DNA of 64,000 nt from Cymbidium sinense (lineage: Eukaryota; Streptophyta; Magnoliopsida; Asparagales; Orchidaceae). The notes beneath the pieces are model-generated. The model saw only the letters and a list, made by a program, of their open reading frames with translations. It did no database searches and had not been told where the DNA came from. This document shows, in pieces, positions 1 through 10,830 of the stretch (the first letter of the stretch is position 1; each line of letters opens with the position of its first letter). Position numbers and translations under genes: made by a program. The stretch is taken from contig CM038214.1 in the NCBI GenBank assembly GCA_021442155.1, positions 317,409,001 to 317,473,000 of the forward strand. Reading direction: 5' to 3'.

Positions 1-1000
1 AAGCATGTAGTGCCATAGCTTCTAAGATGCAAAGATCAAAGCTAGGCAATGTTTCTCAATAGGTGGATAGTTTGCTTCATAGGGATCAGATGATGGCTGA
101 GGTAGTAGAGAGCTCTCCTTCCCTTCATCATTGGCTTGGGCCAATAGAGTGTCGAGAGTCATCTAATGCAACAGTGTAAAGGATGAGTGGCCTTTGGGGG
201 GGCTGCTAGAATGGCACCAAGTACTCTTTGATGTCTTAGCATGTTGGCACTTGTCATCCCACTTGAACTTGGCATCCTTTTGATAAGTCGAGAATAATTT
301 TCATCTCCACGATAGGTTTGAGATAAAGCATCTTAGATGCCAACCATCCTTGAAAGGATCCGAGTTGAGTTAAACTCTTAGGAGGTGGCATTTCTAAGAT
401 AGCTTTAATCTTTTAGGATCTATTTCTATTTCTGTCGAACAACAAACCAAATTTTCCCAAAGCTACTCCAATGCACACTTCAAGGGATTCATTTTGAGGT
501 TATATTATCTTAACCATTCGAAAACTACTCTCAAGTCAAAGAGGTGGTCTTTCTTTTCTAAACCTTTGACTACTAGATCATCAACGTAGCACTCAACCTG
601 ATGATGGATGAGTTCATTGAAGATTTGAGTCATGGCCTGTTGGTATGTAGCACTAACATTTTTATGGTTGAAAGGCATGACCCTATAATAGAAGATTCTG
701 ATCGGGGTTCAAAAAATAGTGTTTCTTTCATCTTCAGGAGACATCTTGATTTGGTTATAGCCAGATGATCCATCCATGAAAGAGAAGACTATGTGAGATG
801 AGGTGATGTCCACCATTAACTCTGATATAGGAAGAGGAAACTCATCCTTAGGACATGCCTTATTTAAGTCCCTAAAATTGACACATTTACAAATTTGGCC
901 ATTCTTCTTCTTAAGTGGGATGACACTAGCTAACTAGGTAGGATATTTTTTTTTCTCTGATGAAACCAGCATCGATCAGTTCTTGACTTCAAAAATGACC
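1..1000 (-). pseudogene. pol: Ty3/gypsy reverse transcriptase and RNase H start (decayed)
   Basis: Translating the minus strand from about 1000 downwards gives a recognisable Ty3/gypsy RT: FRDLNKACPKDEFPLP, then SFMDGSSGYNQIKM, then the catalytic YVDD box in CYVDDLVVKG. After it come the connection region (KAILEMPPPKSLTQL) and, near position 1-200, the beginning of RNase H (LILYTVALDDS-like). RT copies element RNA into DNA inside virus-like particles. Several in-frame stops and frame changes show that the copy is dead. The tryptophan of the expected PTWLAS motif is a stop (CTAGG on the plus strand near 931). The wording of the motifs, especially KACPKD and VDI/SSH before SFMDG, fits the Tat/Ogre group. 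The element runs off the left edge, so integrase and the other LTR are outside the window. Confidence 0.88.
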
Positions 1001-2130
1001 TGTTATTCAATTTCCAATTGCATGCGTCTAGGAGCTTGCTTAATAGGGGTAAAGTTAAGATCTATTGCTAGCTTGTGGACTGCTATGTTACGAGATAATC
1101 TGGGCATTTCTTCATAACTCCATGCGAAGCAATTTTTAAACTCGGTCAATAGCCTAACTAAGTCATTGGTTTCTTCTTCATTCTAATGACGATGTATGTG
1201 AAGATTTTCTTCTATCCCAGGTTGATTTCTTTAAGCTTTGTCGATTGTTGAATGAATCTCCTCTTCAAATTCATGGTGCCTCTTTGACTTGGAGATCATT
1301 TGGATCATCGAGTTTCTAACACACATTCTCATAAGAGTTGGGGATGTGTGAGAAGAATCTATCAAATTTCAAATGGTTGGTAACAACTAGGCAATAATCT
1401 TCATCATCGACTAGACCCACTTGTGCAAATCTAGTCACTCTTGATTGTGCTTCCTTGCCTGTATTGTTCCATAGCTTTTTGAAGTATTTTGACCTGTGCT
1501 TTGACCATGTGTGAGGAACTAAACCTTTCTCTATAATATTTTGAACACAAGGTGAGTAAAATTCAAAAGGTAATTCCATTAATTCTTTAAAAGTATCTTC
1601 CTTAAGCTCTACATCAACTTTAAGGCTTGAGGATGATGATCCCAAAAAGAACTTCTTCTACTTCATGTCACTGGAAGATTTAGGGACTTCCTTAACTACT
1701 AAACCTTCAACTTTTGAGATGTAAGTGAGGTAAGAGCTAAGGTTCCCAACTGCTACCTAATAGTTTCACATAAACTAGATTCGAATATTTTGCTTTGCTT
1801 GGAGGCCTGGTCTTCATCTTTGTCTAGATCAAAATTCACCTCCAATGGAACCCACTGAGAGGGGTTGGCTGGTATACTAATCACATTAGACTCATCATCT
1901 AAGCTGGATTCCAAGTCTATGTGAATAGTAGGGTACTCCTATGAACTAGAACATGACCTTTATTGGTGAAGGCCAACTAGGGTCTTCCACCTCTAAGACT
2001 ACTCTTGCCTCCTCTGCGGTGGAGGTTGAGCCATCCTACCCACATGTTCATATGATGGAATGAACTCTGGGTGGAATATAATATGCTAATCTATTTCTCC
2101 TTCAATTCCCCTTTCGTTCTCACTTGGACT
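1001..2130 (-). pseudogene. gypsy pol linker between protease and RT
   Basis: This part of the polyprotein has no known catalytic motif. The longest open stretch (1316-1645, about 109 codons) includes the residues ELPFEFYSPCVQN and a later VVTNHLKFDRFFSHIPNSYE. The plus-strand element near 27600-27850 has the diverged equivalents LPCVHNL and ITNHLESDRFFSNHINSYEE. That conservation between two copies shows it is genuine element coding sequence rather than chance. Function unknown; it is the usual spacer between protease and RT in this group. Confidence 0.65.
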
Positions 2131-2378
2131 TTTATTTTTGCTTTGCTTTTGTATTTTCATTTAAATTTTGTCCAAGTTCACGAGAAAGGGTGTTTTGAGG
2201 AAGATAGTAGGTTGCATCCTCATAGATCTCAACCTTTCTAACTAAAAATGGCTTTTTGCCCTTATTGACATGGTACTCAATTCCATCTTTTTGAACTTGA
2301 TGATGATGAAGGATGAAAACAATCTTGTTCGATGTATCCAAGGCCTACCAAGCAAAGTAGTGAATGAAGTATTTGAAT

Positions 2379-2556
2379 CAATGATGTAGAACTTGGCTTT
2401 AGTCTTCCAGTCACCTATCTCCAAAGGCAACACTATAGAACCTAAAGCCTGCTCACCTTGATCATTGAATCCTCTCAACATCATTCTATCTCCTCAGAGT
2501 GTAGAGATGTCAATCTTCAAATAGGCAAGGGTCTTTAGACTCATAATGTTTAGACT
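2379..2556. repeat. 178-bp tandem duplication, copy 1
   Basis: The sequence from CAATGATGTAGAAC at 2379 is repeated almost base for base from 2557. I see only a handful of differences (for example ACTTGG/ACATGG, CAACAT/CAATAT, TCAGAG/TCACAG, ACTCAT/ACTAAT). The direct repeat lies within the protease coding region and breaks its frame. Confidence 0.93.
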
Positions 2557-2734
2557 CAATGATGTAGAACATGGCTTTAGTCTTCCAGTCACCTATCTCC
2601 AAAGGCAACACTATAGAACCTAAAGCCTGCTCACCTTGATCATTGAATCCTCTCAATATCATTCTATCTCCTCACAGTGTAGAGATGTCAATCTTCAAAT
2701 AGGCAAGGGTCTTTAGACTAATAATGTTTACTAA
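2557..2734. repeat. 178-bp tandem duplication, copy 2
   Basis: Second copy of the direct repeat. It continues into sequence encoding the catalytic DSG region, so this copy is in the original arrangement at its right-hand end. The small divergence suggests a duplication much younger than the rest of the element. Confidence 0.93.
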
Positions 2735-3869
2735 TGCACCTGAATCCATGATAACCCTGGCGAGTCTAAACCTATCCATGTTGACTATGATGTAGAGGGG
2801 ACGGTTGTGCTCCAAGTCCCCCAGGAGAAGGTCTTCATCTATGAAGGTGATCCCTTAGGCTTCTTTTGCATAATGTGCTTCCTCACCTATAGCGGTCAGC
2901 TGAGCTAAGCACATTTTGGGATAAAGGAGGGCCTTGATTAGTTATTCTCTCATCTCTTTGGATAAGACAAGGGCATTGTATATGCTTAGATGGTAACTTT
3001 CTTAGATGAGAAAGGACATTGTAGTCCACCTTTGGCTGGTCTTCCACAAGCATATCCAAGGGTGGAGCATACTGTGGAAGGGCTTCTCGATCTTTAGTAC
3101 CAATAACTTGTTTCCCTATCTTGAGGTGCTTGTAGGAGGTAGAACCTTGCCACTATGAAGGTTGACTTGATCTCTTGAGGCAAGGTGGTGGAAGGTTCTA
3201 CTTGAGCTCATCTATAGCTTCTCCTATGGGACTCTCGAGTGAATGATTTTAAGTCTATCTCAAGAGGTGAACCCATAGTATTTGAGTTGGAAAGTCCAAT
3301 CGAAGAGGAAGATCAAAATTGTTATAGTTAATTAGACTTGAAGAGTTATCGTTAGGAATAGAAGAAAACATCTCATCAGAAGAGACACAAATGTAATTCA
3401 AACTAGCTTTATTCTTCAATTTCTTGGAATTATTTGGAGGTACAAAGTAGAAGTCAAGTAGAGTGAGTGGAGTAAGGGATTTGATGCCCTTATCCACTGA
3501 TACAAGAGTTCTACTAGTAGAAGAAATAGAAGAGCTAGCTGGAATGGAAGAAGTCACCGGTGTGGAAGCTATAACTGAAGGCTGGGGGTTGGACACAATC
3601 GGTGGCTATGCTAAGGGGATATCTCGTGACAACACATGCTATTCTTTCTTGCTACCCAGCTCCCTTTCCTAGAGTTGGTTACTTGCAAACCTTCCTTGAT
3701 GTTGGAGGTTTGAGCGGACTCAAGCACTTACAAGGAAAGCTTCTTATTCTTTTGAATTATTTTTCTTAGTGGTTTTAGACAAAGAAATGTCCCAACCTTC
3801 TTTGATTTTGGTAGGATCACTTGTATCCCCAAGGATTACCCTAATGAAACTCAAAGGTTATTCCATAAG

Positions 3870-5000
3870 TTATTCCTTTGGGATAACTACAACACCGATC
3901 TTGAAACTATTTTCAAGCCAGTCCTTGAATGTGAAACAATCCTCCAAAATGTGGCCTAGCATACGGTGGTAAGGGCAAAAGTTTGGATCATGACTTTTGC
4001 CAACTTCCTCCAGTATCCTAGGCTCGGGTAGCTGAAAATCAAGTTTCTTTAAGAGATTCTTAAAGATTTTCTTGATTACCATCCTCTTAAAAGTATAAGG
4101 TTTGTTTAACATATCTATAAGAGTAGGTGGACCGAGCGGCGGATATGCATGTTGTTGTGGTGGATGGTATGAGGCGGTGGATGTCTTGAGGTGGAGGTGA
4201 AGGAGGGTTTCCTCGATGGTGGAAAAGGAGGTGGAGGTTGCTGAGGTCATGGTCTCTCAGACTGATCTCTAGCTGGCTACTTCCCCTTGTCAACCACTTC
4301 TACTGCTTCATGTTTCTTCTCATAGATCTTTTAGGATTTTTGCTTGGGTAACTGATCTTGAAAAGGCAACTGTTTGGCCTCTCCTTGTAGACTAGCTGTC
4401 TTGTTGATAAGCTTCTCAAATATCTTGATAGTGAAGCCCATAAACATGAAGACGATTGGGCCATGGATATTCTTTAAGAGAATCTCGATGGCATGCTATT
4501 CAGGTAGTTGCGATGCACACTTCATACTCAAGTTATGCCATCAAAGAATATAATCAACAAGTGACTCACTAGAGTGTTGTTGTGCTACAACAAGATCACA
4601 TACAGTAACCCTTTGCTGAGCTCCAGCAAACCTCTTGATGAAGAGTTACTCTAACTCAACAAATGTCTTGACTTGAAATTACATACAATCAAGTGAACGT
4701 GATACCATAAAGAGTCTAAAGAGTAAAGCATCATTTCCACCTGCGTTGTAATAATTGGCCCAAAAATGTGCTATGTGTTGCCTCAGGTTTCCACTGCCAT
4801 CGATGCTTTTGAAAGAAGGAGGCATGAAACCCTTGGGATATTGGATAACATCGAATTCCTCTAGGTAGGGTCTACCCTTTGGAATTGATGATCCTCCCTG
4901 GGTTTGAGCCAAAGCTTCCTTCACCTGCTACTCAACCATGGATTTTAAATCTTTTTCTTGTATGGAGGTACTTTCCACTACCTTCTTATACATGCTAACT
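3870..5000 (-). pseudogene. gag: gypsy Gag capsid/nucleocapsid region
   Basis: Minus-strand translation gives Gag-like segments in order. YPKGFMPPSFKSIDGSGN and LRQHIAHFWANYYNAGGNDA (4679-4924) match the retrotransposon Gag core (P-x-F/L-x-x-Y-D-G-x-x-D-P-x-x-H pattern and DALLxRLF). A broken stretch contains FVELE and RFAGAQQRV (about 4560-4680). The C-terminal CPYHRMLGHILEDCFTFKDW (about 3890-3960) resembles the CxxH...C pseudo-zinc-knuckle typical of Tat/Ogre Gag. Gag would form the particle and bind genomic RNA. Stops and frameshifts separate the pieces. Confidence 0.8.
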
Positions 5001-6720
5001 TGCTCAATGGGAGGTATAATCTTGGGTCCAAGACATGCACTAACTTAGTGACATTGTAATAGGGATGGAGGGCTTATTTCAAGCACATTACTAGTTCAAT
5101 GTGCCATCTATCAATCACTTGACCTTCTACCTTTAAGTCGAGAGGTCTGATTTTGTGGTGTCCTCTTGATCAACCTCATCACCTTCCATGGCCTGTTGCT
5201 CCCTAAGAAGAGATCCTCTAGAGTTAACCAAGCATACCCCAGTTGAATCCCCATCAAGTCATCTTCATTGGGATCGAAGCTGACTCTCTTTTCATCAGAC
5301 CAAGTATACCCCAAGATCTGCTTCTTCTCCATGAAATAGTGTGCAACTATCTCATCTAAAGAATGATCCAACTCAGTACAAATAGTTTAGGCTATTGTGA
5401 TCACTATCGTGCATTGAGAGGCACCGGACCTCGCCTATCACTGGAGATTCAATCCTGTGCAGAATGTACTCACTAGATGAATGATACTCCTGACTACTAC
5501 TAGCTGTAAGAGGGGTAACAATCCTAGGATAATTCTCCCCACCGCTGACATCATCTAGAATATCATGATAATGTCACCATCTCCACATCCGACTGTATGG
5601 ACGGAGTTGGTGAAGGGATGGCCACGATGCTTTGGGATCGCCACTCCTTCCACACCACCACTAGGGTAGAAGGTCAGAAGAGCTCGCCCTACCATAATGG
5701 GTGGTGTAGGAGGGGTAGGTTCCCTTGGCCATAGTCGGATCACCTATCGGGTGCACTTTTCCTCGGATGCGGCCTTCATGGCCTTAGATGGAATGGGAGA
5801 TGCTATAACACGTGATGGTGGATGAGGGGGTAGAAGTGGGGTGGAGACACCACCGACTCTCTATGCACTATGCCTCCTGTGGTGGTAGTCCTAGTGAGAA
5901 GAATACTATCGGTATGGTCGGGTGGGTAGAAAATCAATCAAAGTAGAGGAACCAATGGCTGAACCTTCATCACTCTCTGCTAGTAACATGTGATGTATGG
6001 GCCTCACGTGCCCTCACCTAATGAATCTGCCTCCCTACACTGCAGGGGATAATAGATCGAAGGTCAAACTATGTCGACTCGAGCATCCAGATGCTACCTA
6101 CGGCGTGAGTAGATGGAGGTCGTGACCTCCTCTACTATTGGTTTACAAGTGCAGGAGGAGGTGATGAGCGGATCCTCAGCATCCTCTCTCTATCTAGAGA
6201 GAGGATGGAACTAGTTTTTGATGAAGTGATAATGGGAGACATCATGGGTGGTCAATTCTTGCCTCAGCTCCCAGCTATCTAGGTGTGGTTGATCACTTTC
6301 TTGTTCCTATGCTGATGGATGGGAGGATGAGTAGCTGAATACTCAAATTTGGGAGGCAAGAGAAAAACGCCTTAGAGGTGGATGGTAGACATGTGCAACA
6401 TGTCTGGGATGAACTGTAATGGTATCAGGTCGCGGCATGCTTGTAAAGTTTGTGCTACTACCACACTTTCTCTTGGTGAGGAGACATCGAATCATAAGAT
6501 AAGTCATCGATGATGGCTTCTTCGGTCACCTTTGTCCTGTGGTGAGGGGAATTCCCTCACAAGTGATCCTGGGCCCCTCAAATCCTCAGCCAAAGTGAAT
6601 CAGATGGGTATGGTCCAAAAAGGGGAAGTCAGCCTGATTTAAAGCTAGATCTATACTGTGGAGGAAGGTGAAGACAAATTTCTAAGAACCAGACATTTCC
6701 AAAACTATAGTAGACAGAAA
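5001..6720 (-). pseudogene. Gag N-terminal / upstream coding remnant
   Basis: Only short open stretches remain on the minus strand (for example 5111-5371 and 5555-5743). They show no recognisable domain. Base composition is clearly less AT-rich than the leader that follows, which suggests former coding sequence. Position between Gag and the leader fits the Gag N-terminus or the extra upstream ORF known from Ogre elements. I cannot tell which. The coding-like composition ends at about 6700. Confidence 0.45.
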
Positions 6721-6893
6721 CTGAACTATACTGCACTGACTGTAAAGAATCTACAATGAGAAATGAACTTGTATCAGATTTCTATCTCCATAGATTTTGA
6801 ATTTTGAATTTTAAAAATTTGAACCCATGTCCAACAACTTGGTAGAGTTAAGTGAGATTCAAATGGATTTGAGAAGATCGATTGAAAGAGAAA

Positions 6894-8970
6894 TTTGAAT
6901 ATGAATCCAAACTTCAATAAATTTAAGTATGTTGAAATATGGATTCAAAAATTTCATAAGATGCTTCCATAGGTTCATTGTTTTTTTTTTTAAATTTGAA
7001 TTTTTATGATTTTGAGGACCCTTTCCTTTAACAAATTTAGGTATGTTTAAAGGGTCAAGTGATTTTGTTTTTGCTTGATTGTTTTGGAAAGTTTACTTAG
7101 CAAATTTAGGTATGGTAAGTGAAGTGTTTGAGAATGATTTTCTTTTTTGTGAATTTTGTTTTGATTTTGGAAAATTTAGAATTCTTACTTAGCAAATTTA
7201 GGTATGCTTAGTGAAGAATCTAAGTTTTGTTTGATTTTTGAAAATAGGATTCTTAGCAAATTTAAGTATGCTAAGAAAATCCTAAGTGTTTCATTTTTGT
7301 TTGGAATGTTTGATTTTGAATTGTTTAGTTTTGATGTGATTGAAAGTGAAGACTTAACTTTAGAAAATTTGGTATGCTAAAGATGAAGTCCTTAGTTTTG
7401 TTAAATGGAAATTTCTCTTATCAAATTTGAGTATGCTAAATGAAATTCCACATTGTGTGTTCAAAATTGTGATTTGTTTTGGTTTTGAAAAATGGAAACT
7501 TCTCCTTAGCAAATTTGGTATGCTAAGGGAAGAAGTTCGAAAAGGTGTTTGAAATTTTGGTTTTGATTTTGGAAACTTCACTTAGCAAATTTGGGTATGC
7601 TAGGTGAAGTTCTAATATATGTTTTGAAAATGTTTGATTTTGGGATTTGGAAACTTCACTTAGCAAATTTGAGCATGCTAAATGAAGTTCCAAAAAGTTG
7701 TTTGAAAAAAATTTTGGATTTTAGATTTTGGACTTCACTTAACAAATTTGGGTGTTAAATGAAGTTCCAAATGTGAGAAAATTTTGAAATATGATTGTTG
7801 ATTTTGGATTTTGGACTTGGAAGCTTCAACAAATTTGGGTAAGTTTAGTAAAATTCCAAAAATGTATTTAGAAAAAGTTTGAAATATGATTATTGATTTT
7901 GATTATGGATTTGGAAACTTCACTTAGCAAATTTGATTATGCTAAATTTAGTTCCAAATGTATGCTTGAAATATTTTGTTAGATTTTGAATTTGGAGACT
8001 TCATTTAACAAATTTGGGTATGTTAAATGAAGTTCCAAATGTTGTTTTTTAGATTTTGAATTTGGAGACTTCACTTAACAAATTTGGATATGTTAAATGA
8101 AGTTCCAAATGTTGTTTGAAAATTTTGGAAATATGATTGTTGATTTTTGATTTTGAACTTGAAAACTTTACTTAGCAAATTTGATTATGCTAGAAGTTCC
8201 AAAATGTTGTTTGAGAATTTTTTGGATTTTGGATTTGGAAACTTTACTTAACAAATTTGGGTATGTTAAATGAAGTTCCAAATGTTGTTTGAATTTTTTT
8301 GAAATGATTGTTGAAGTTTTAATGTTTTGAAAAGTGGACTTCCATTCAACAAATTTAAGTATCTAGAATGGAGATCAATTTTATTTTTGAAATATGAAAT
8401 TTTTTGTGATTACTTTTGAAAGGGAGGAATTCCAACTTAAAACATATGTGAGATATTTTTAAGTGGGATTTCCTAAAAGATATTTTCTTTTTAGGTGGGA
8501 ATGAAATCTTCATTTAATAAACTTGAGTATATTAAATGAAGATGTTCATGTGTGCATTTTTTGAAAATTTTAATTTTTTTATTAAATGAAATTTCCATTC
8601 AATAAGTGTGAGTGTATTGAATAGAAAAATCCATGTGTGCTTTTTTGAAAATTTTATGATTATGATTTTAATTTTTTGGAAAAGAGAGTTGTTCATTTTA
8701 TTTTGAAAATGAAATCTTCATCAAAGTGACTTGAAAGAAGATATTCATTTATGCTTTTGAAGAAATGTTGTTTAGTTTTATTTTTGAAAATCCCTACATG
8801 TAACAATTATGGGAATTGTTAAAATGAGGGTGACAAAATTTTGTGAAAAAAATTTTATTATGTGCAATTTTAAGAAAAGATGCTTTTGAAAAAACAAAGT
8901 TCTTTATGGAAGATTTATTATTTTAGGATGAACCTTTCCTTATCATGAAAATGATAAGGAGGAAGTCTTT
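6894..8970 (-). repeat. leader hairpin array, about 22 hairpins
   Basis: Lying between the PBS and the gag-like region, this AT-rich leader holds a hairpin about every 60-110 bp. A typical unit is CTTCACTTAGCA, loop AATTTGGGTA, then TGCTAAGTGAAG (near 7576-7610). Stems differ between units but remain self-complementary: GACCCTTT/AAAGGGTC at 7017-7056; AGGATTCTTAGCA/TGCTAAG..ATCCT at 7246-7283; CTTCTCCTTAGC/GCTAAGGGAAGAAG at 7498-7535; TTCATTTAACA/TGTTAAATGAA near 7998-8030; CCTTATCAT/ATGATAAGG near 8938-8962. The loop core AAATTTGGGTA is the most conserved part. No open reading frame is evident. It could be an RNA packaging or translation element, or a minisatellite of inverted repeats. Confidence 0.85.
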
Positions 8971-9193
8971 AAAATTTGTTTTCTCTTTTTTATTTAGATA
9001 TTTTAATTTTACCCATTGAGCAAGGGGTTTTAAGACCAACAAGGTCTAAAACCTAAAGATGTTGGCTAACTTAACAAGAATGAAATGAGCTAAGTGCCAA
9101 CGGAAAAGAAAGATTGGATTCAAACCAAAGTACAAACCCACTATTGATATTCAAAGACAATGATCATTTACCAAAGATGGAGAGAGGAACCAT

Positions 9194-9210
9194 CTCCAGT
9201 GGAGTCGCTA
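9194..9210 (-). promoter_or_regulatory. primer binding site, tRNA-Arg type
   Basis: The plus strand reads CTCCAGTGGAGTCGCTA, so the element strand reads TAGCGACTCCACTGGAG. From general knowledge, Ogre/Tat elements use a PBS close to TGGCGACTC...CTGGGG, complementary to the 3' end of a tRNA-Arg. The match is good apart from the first G to A change and a few internal changes. It places the 5' LTR just to the right and the leader to the left, which agrees with the minus-strand gag-pol order. Confidence 0.72.
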
Positions 9211-10763
9211 GAAAAATTTATTGGTTTAAAATTCCTACTAGGGGTCACCTTCAAATATGTGGAGAGAAAGAAAGGCAAGACCTTATAAAAATTCATCTTT
9301 TTAGGATGTCATGCGGATGTATATTTATTGGGTGATCAAGTACGTCATCAAGGAAATAGTGTACTATCTCAAAAGATAGAAATCACTACCCTTTAATGGA
9401 CCTAATCACCTTAATAAGGACTCCTAAGGATGATGGGTCTACTTATGTACCAGAGATTCTTCCCCTACTTTACATGAAAAAGTAAAGCAGGGTTTATTTT
9501 AAACCTAGTTCATTAAGTTTCCTACAGGGGCAAGCCCCATAGTTAATTACATCCTAAGGGATGGGATCCCTTATGAAAACTCTTGATTAAGGTAAATGAT
9601 CATTGTCTTTGAAGATTTCAATAGGAAGGACTATCAATCGATTAGTTTATGTTTGAAGATCAAATGAGATTGATCAAAAGAGGGAGTTATTATCAAAGCC
9701 AAAATGGGAGATAAGTAGAAGATGCTCACGATGCTAGGAAACATAGCGATCATCTCAAACTATCCTATAGTTGAGCTTTACATTTTAGTAATTGATTTAG
9801 ATTGTTTGAGTTACATTTTTCATTATAAATTTAGGACTTAAGATTCCTTAACATAAGATTAAGGAAATGCCTAGGTGAGGAATTATACTTATGGCCCACA
9901 AAGGGGAGAAACAAACTCTCTAGGGAGCTTGAGAAAGCACAACCTAAATCTAAGGAGAAAATGGGTGGTTTGCCTCCACAAGAGAGGACAAACCACTGAC
10001 CTTACACAGGGGTGGCCAACTAACTCCTCCTATGATTTTAAATACATGTAGGCAAGTCTTTATGCTTATGCAAGATAGATAGGCTATTTAGAAAGAGACT
10101 AAGTCCTTAAACTCACTCCATAAAGAGACTAGATCATGTAAAGGCATGCTTCAAATGACTTAAATCTAATGCAATTCAAATTTTATTTTTATTTTCATTT
10201 TGGACAATTATTTTGACTTAGGCTAATTGATTCATATGACTAATGCATGAGAAATAGAGTTATTGGCCAAAATCTGAGAGGGAGGTGAGTTTCCACCATG
10301 GCTCTCAAAGGTCAAGGTTTCTATCAAAGGTGGAAGCCCTCCAATCAAGAGTGAAATAAGATTCATTTGTGCATGATATTATAAAAAAAAAGATCATCCA
10401 GCTAAGGGGTTCTTTTATCTTGATTTTAAACATAAACTTTAGGTGAGGTTATGAGTTATTTAATTATAATTTGAGTTGTTAAGTTGGGTAAAAGATTTAT
10501 TTTTTCTTAAAGAGTCTAATCCACATCAGGCCATACATAAAGCAAGGAAGAAACTAGGAAAATCATGCAACTTAATGCAAAAGCTAAACAAATCATCAAT
10601 CAATTTATGAAGCTAATCATAAAAGAATAAATGGCCATTGTGGTCGGGCACCACACACAAACCTGAAAATATCAAATATGGGTAGCCAGCTACCCTTATA
10701 CAACCAGATTACAAATGAATTAAATTACAATTAAGCAAGGAATTCATTGTTATGGGGGTCTTC

Positions 10764-10830
10764 AAGCTTCATTCTTCTTTCTTCTTTTCTTCTTTCTTCT
10801 TCTTTTCTTATTTCTTTCTTCTTTTGATTC
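10764..10830. repeat. TTC/TTCTT pyrimidine tract
   Basis: An almost uninterrupted C/T run made of TTC, TTTC and CTT repeats. A shorter pyrimidine-rich run sits at the equivalent place in the LTR fragment at 63519-63560, so it is an inherited feature of the LTR and not a random microsatellite. Confidence 0.8.

Larger units (their letters stand above)
2131..2790 (-). pseudogene. gypsy retropepsin (aspartic protease), disrupted
   Basis: On the minus strand the catalytic triad region reads VIMDSGALVN (near 2735-2765). It is followed by GFNDQGEQALGSIVLPLEIG and the retropepsin signature LLGRPWIH. This protease would cut the Gag-Pol polyprotein. A 178-bp tandem duplication (2379-2734) inside the domain shifts the frame, because 178 is not a multiple of three, so this copy cannot make the enzyme. 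Downstream, residues such as VRKVEIYEDATYYLP match the plus-strand copy at 26.68-26.96 kb (VHEVSIYEDAAYYLP). Confidence 0.85.

Noticed and set aside
7017..8970. CRISPR-like array of regularly spaced repeats
   Set aside because: Units are diverged hairpins without constant repeats and unique spacers, in a plant retroelement leader. There are no cas genes.
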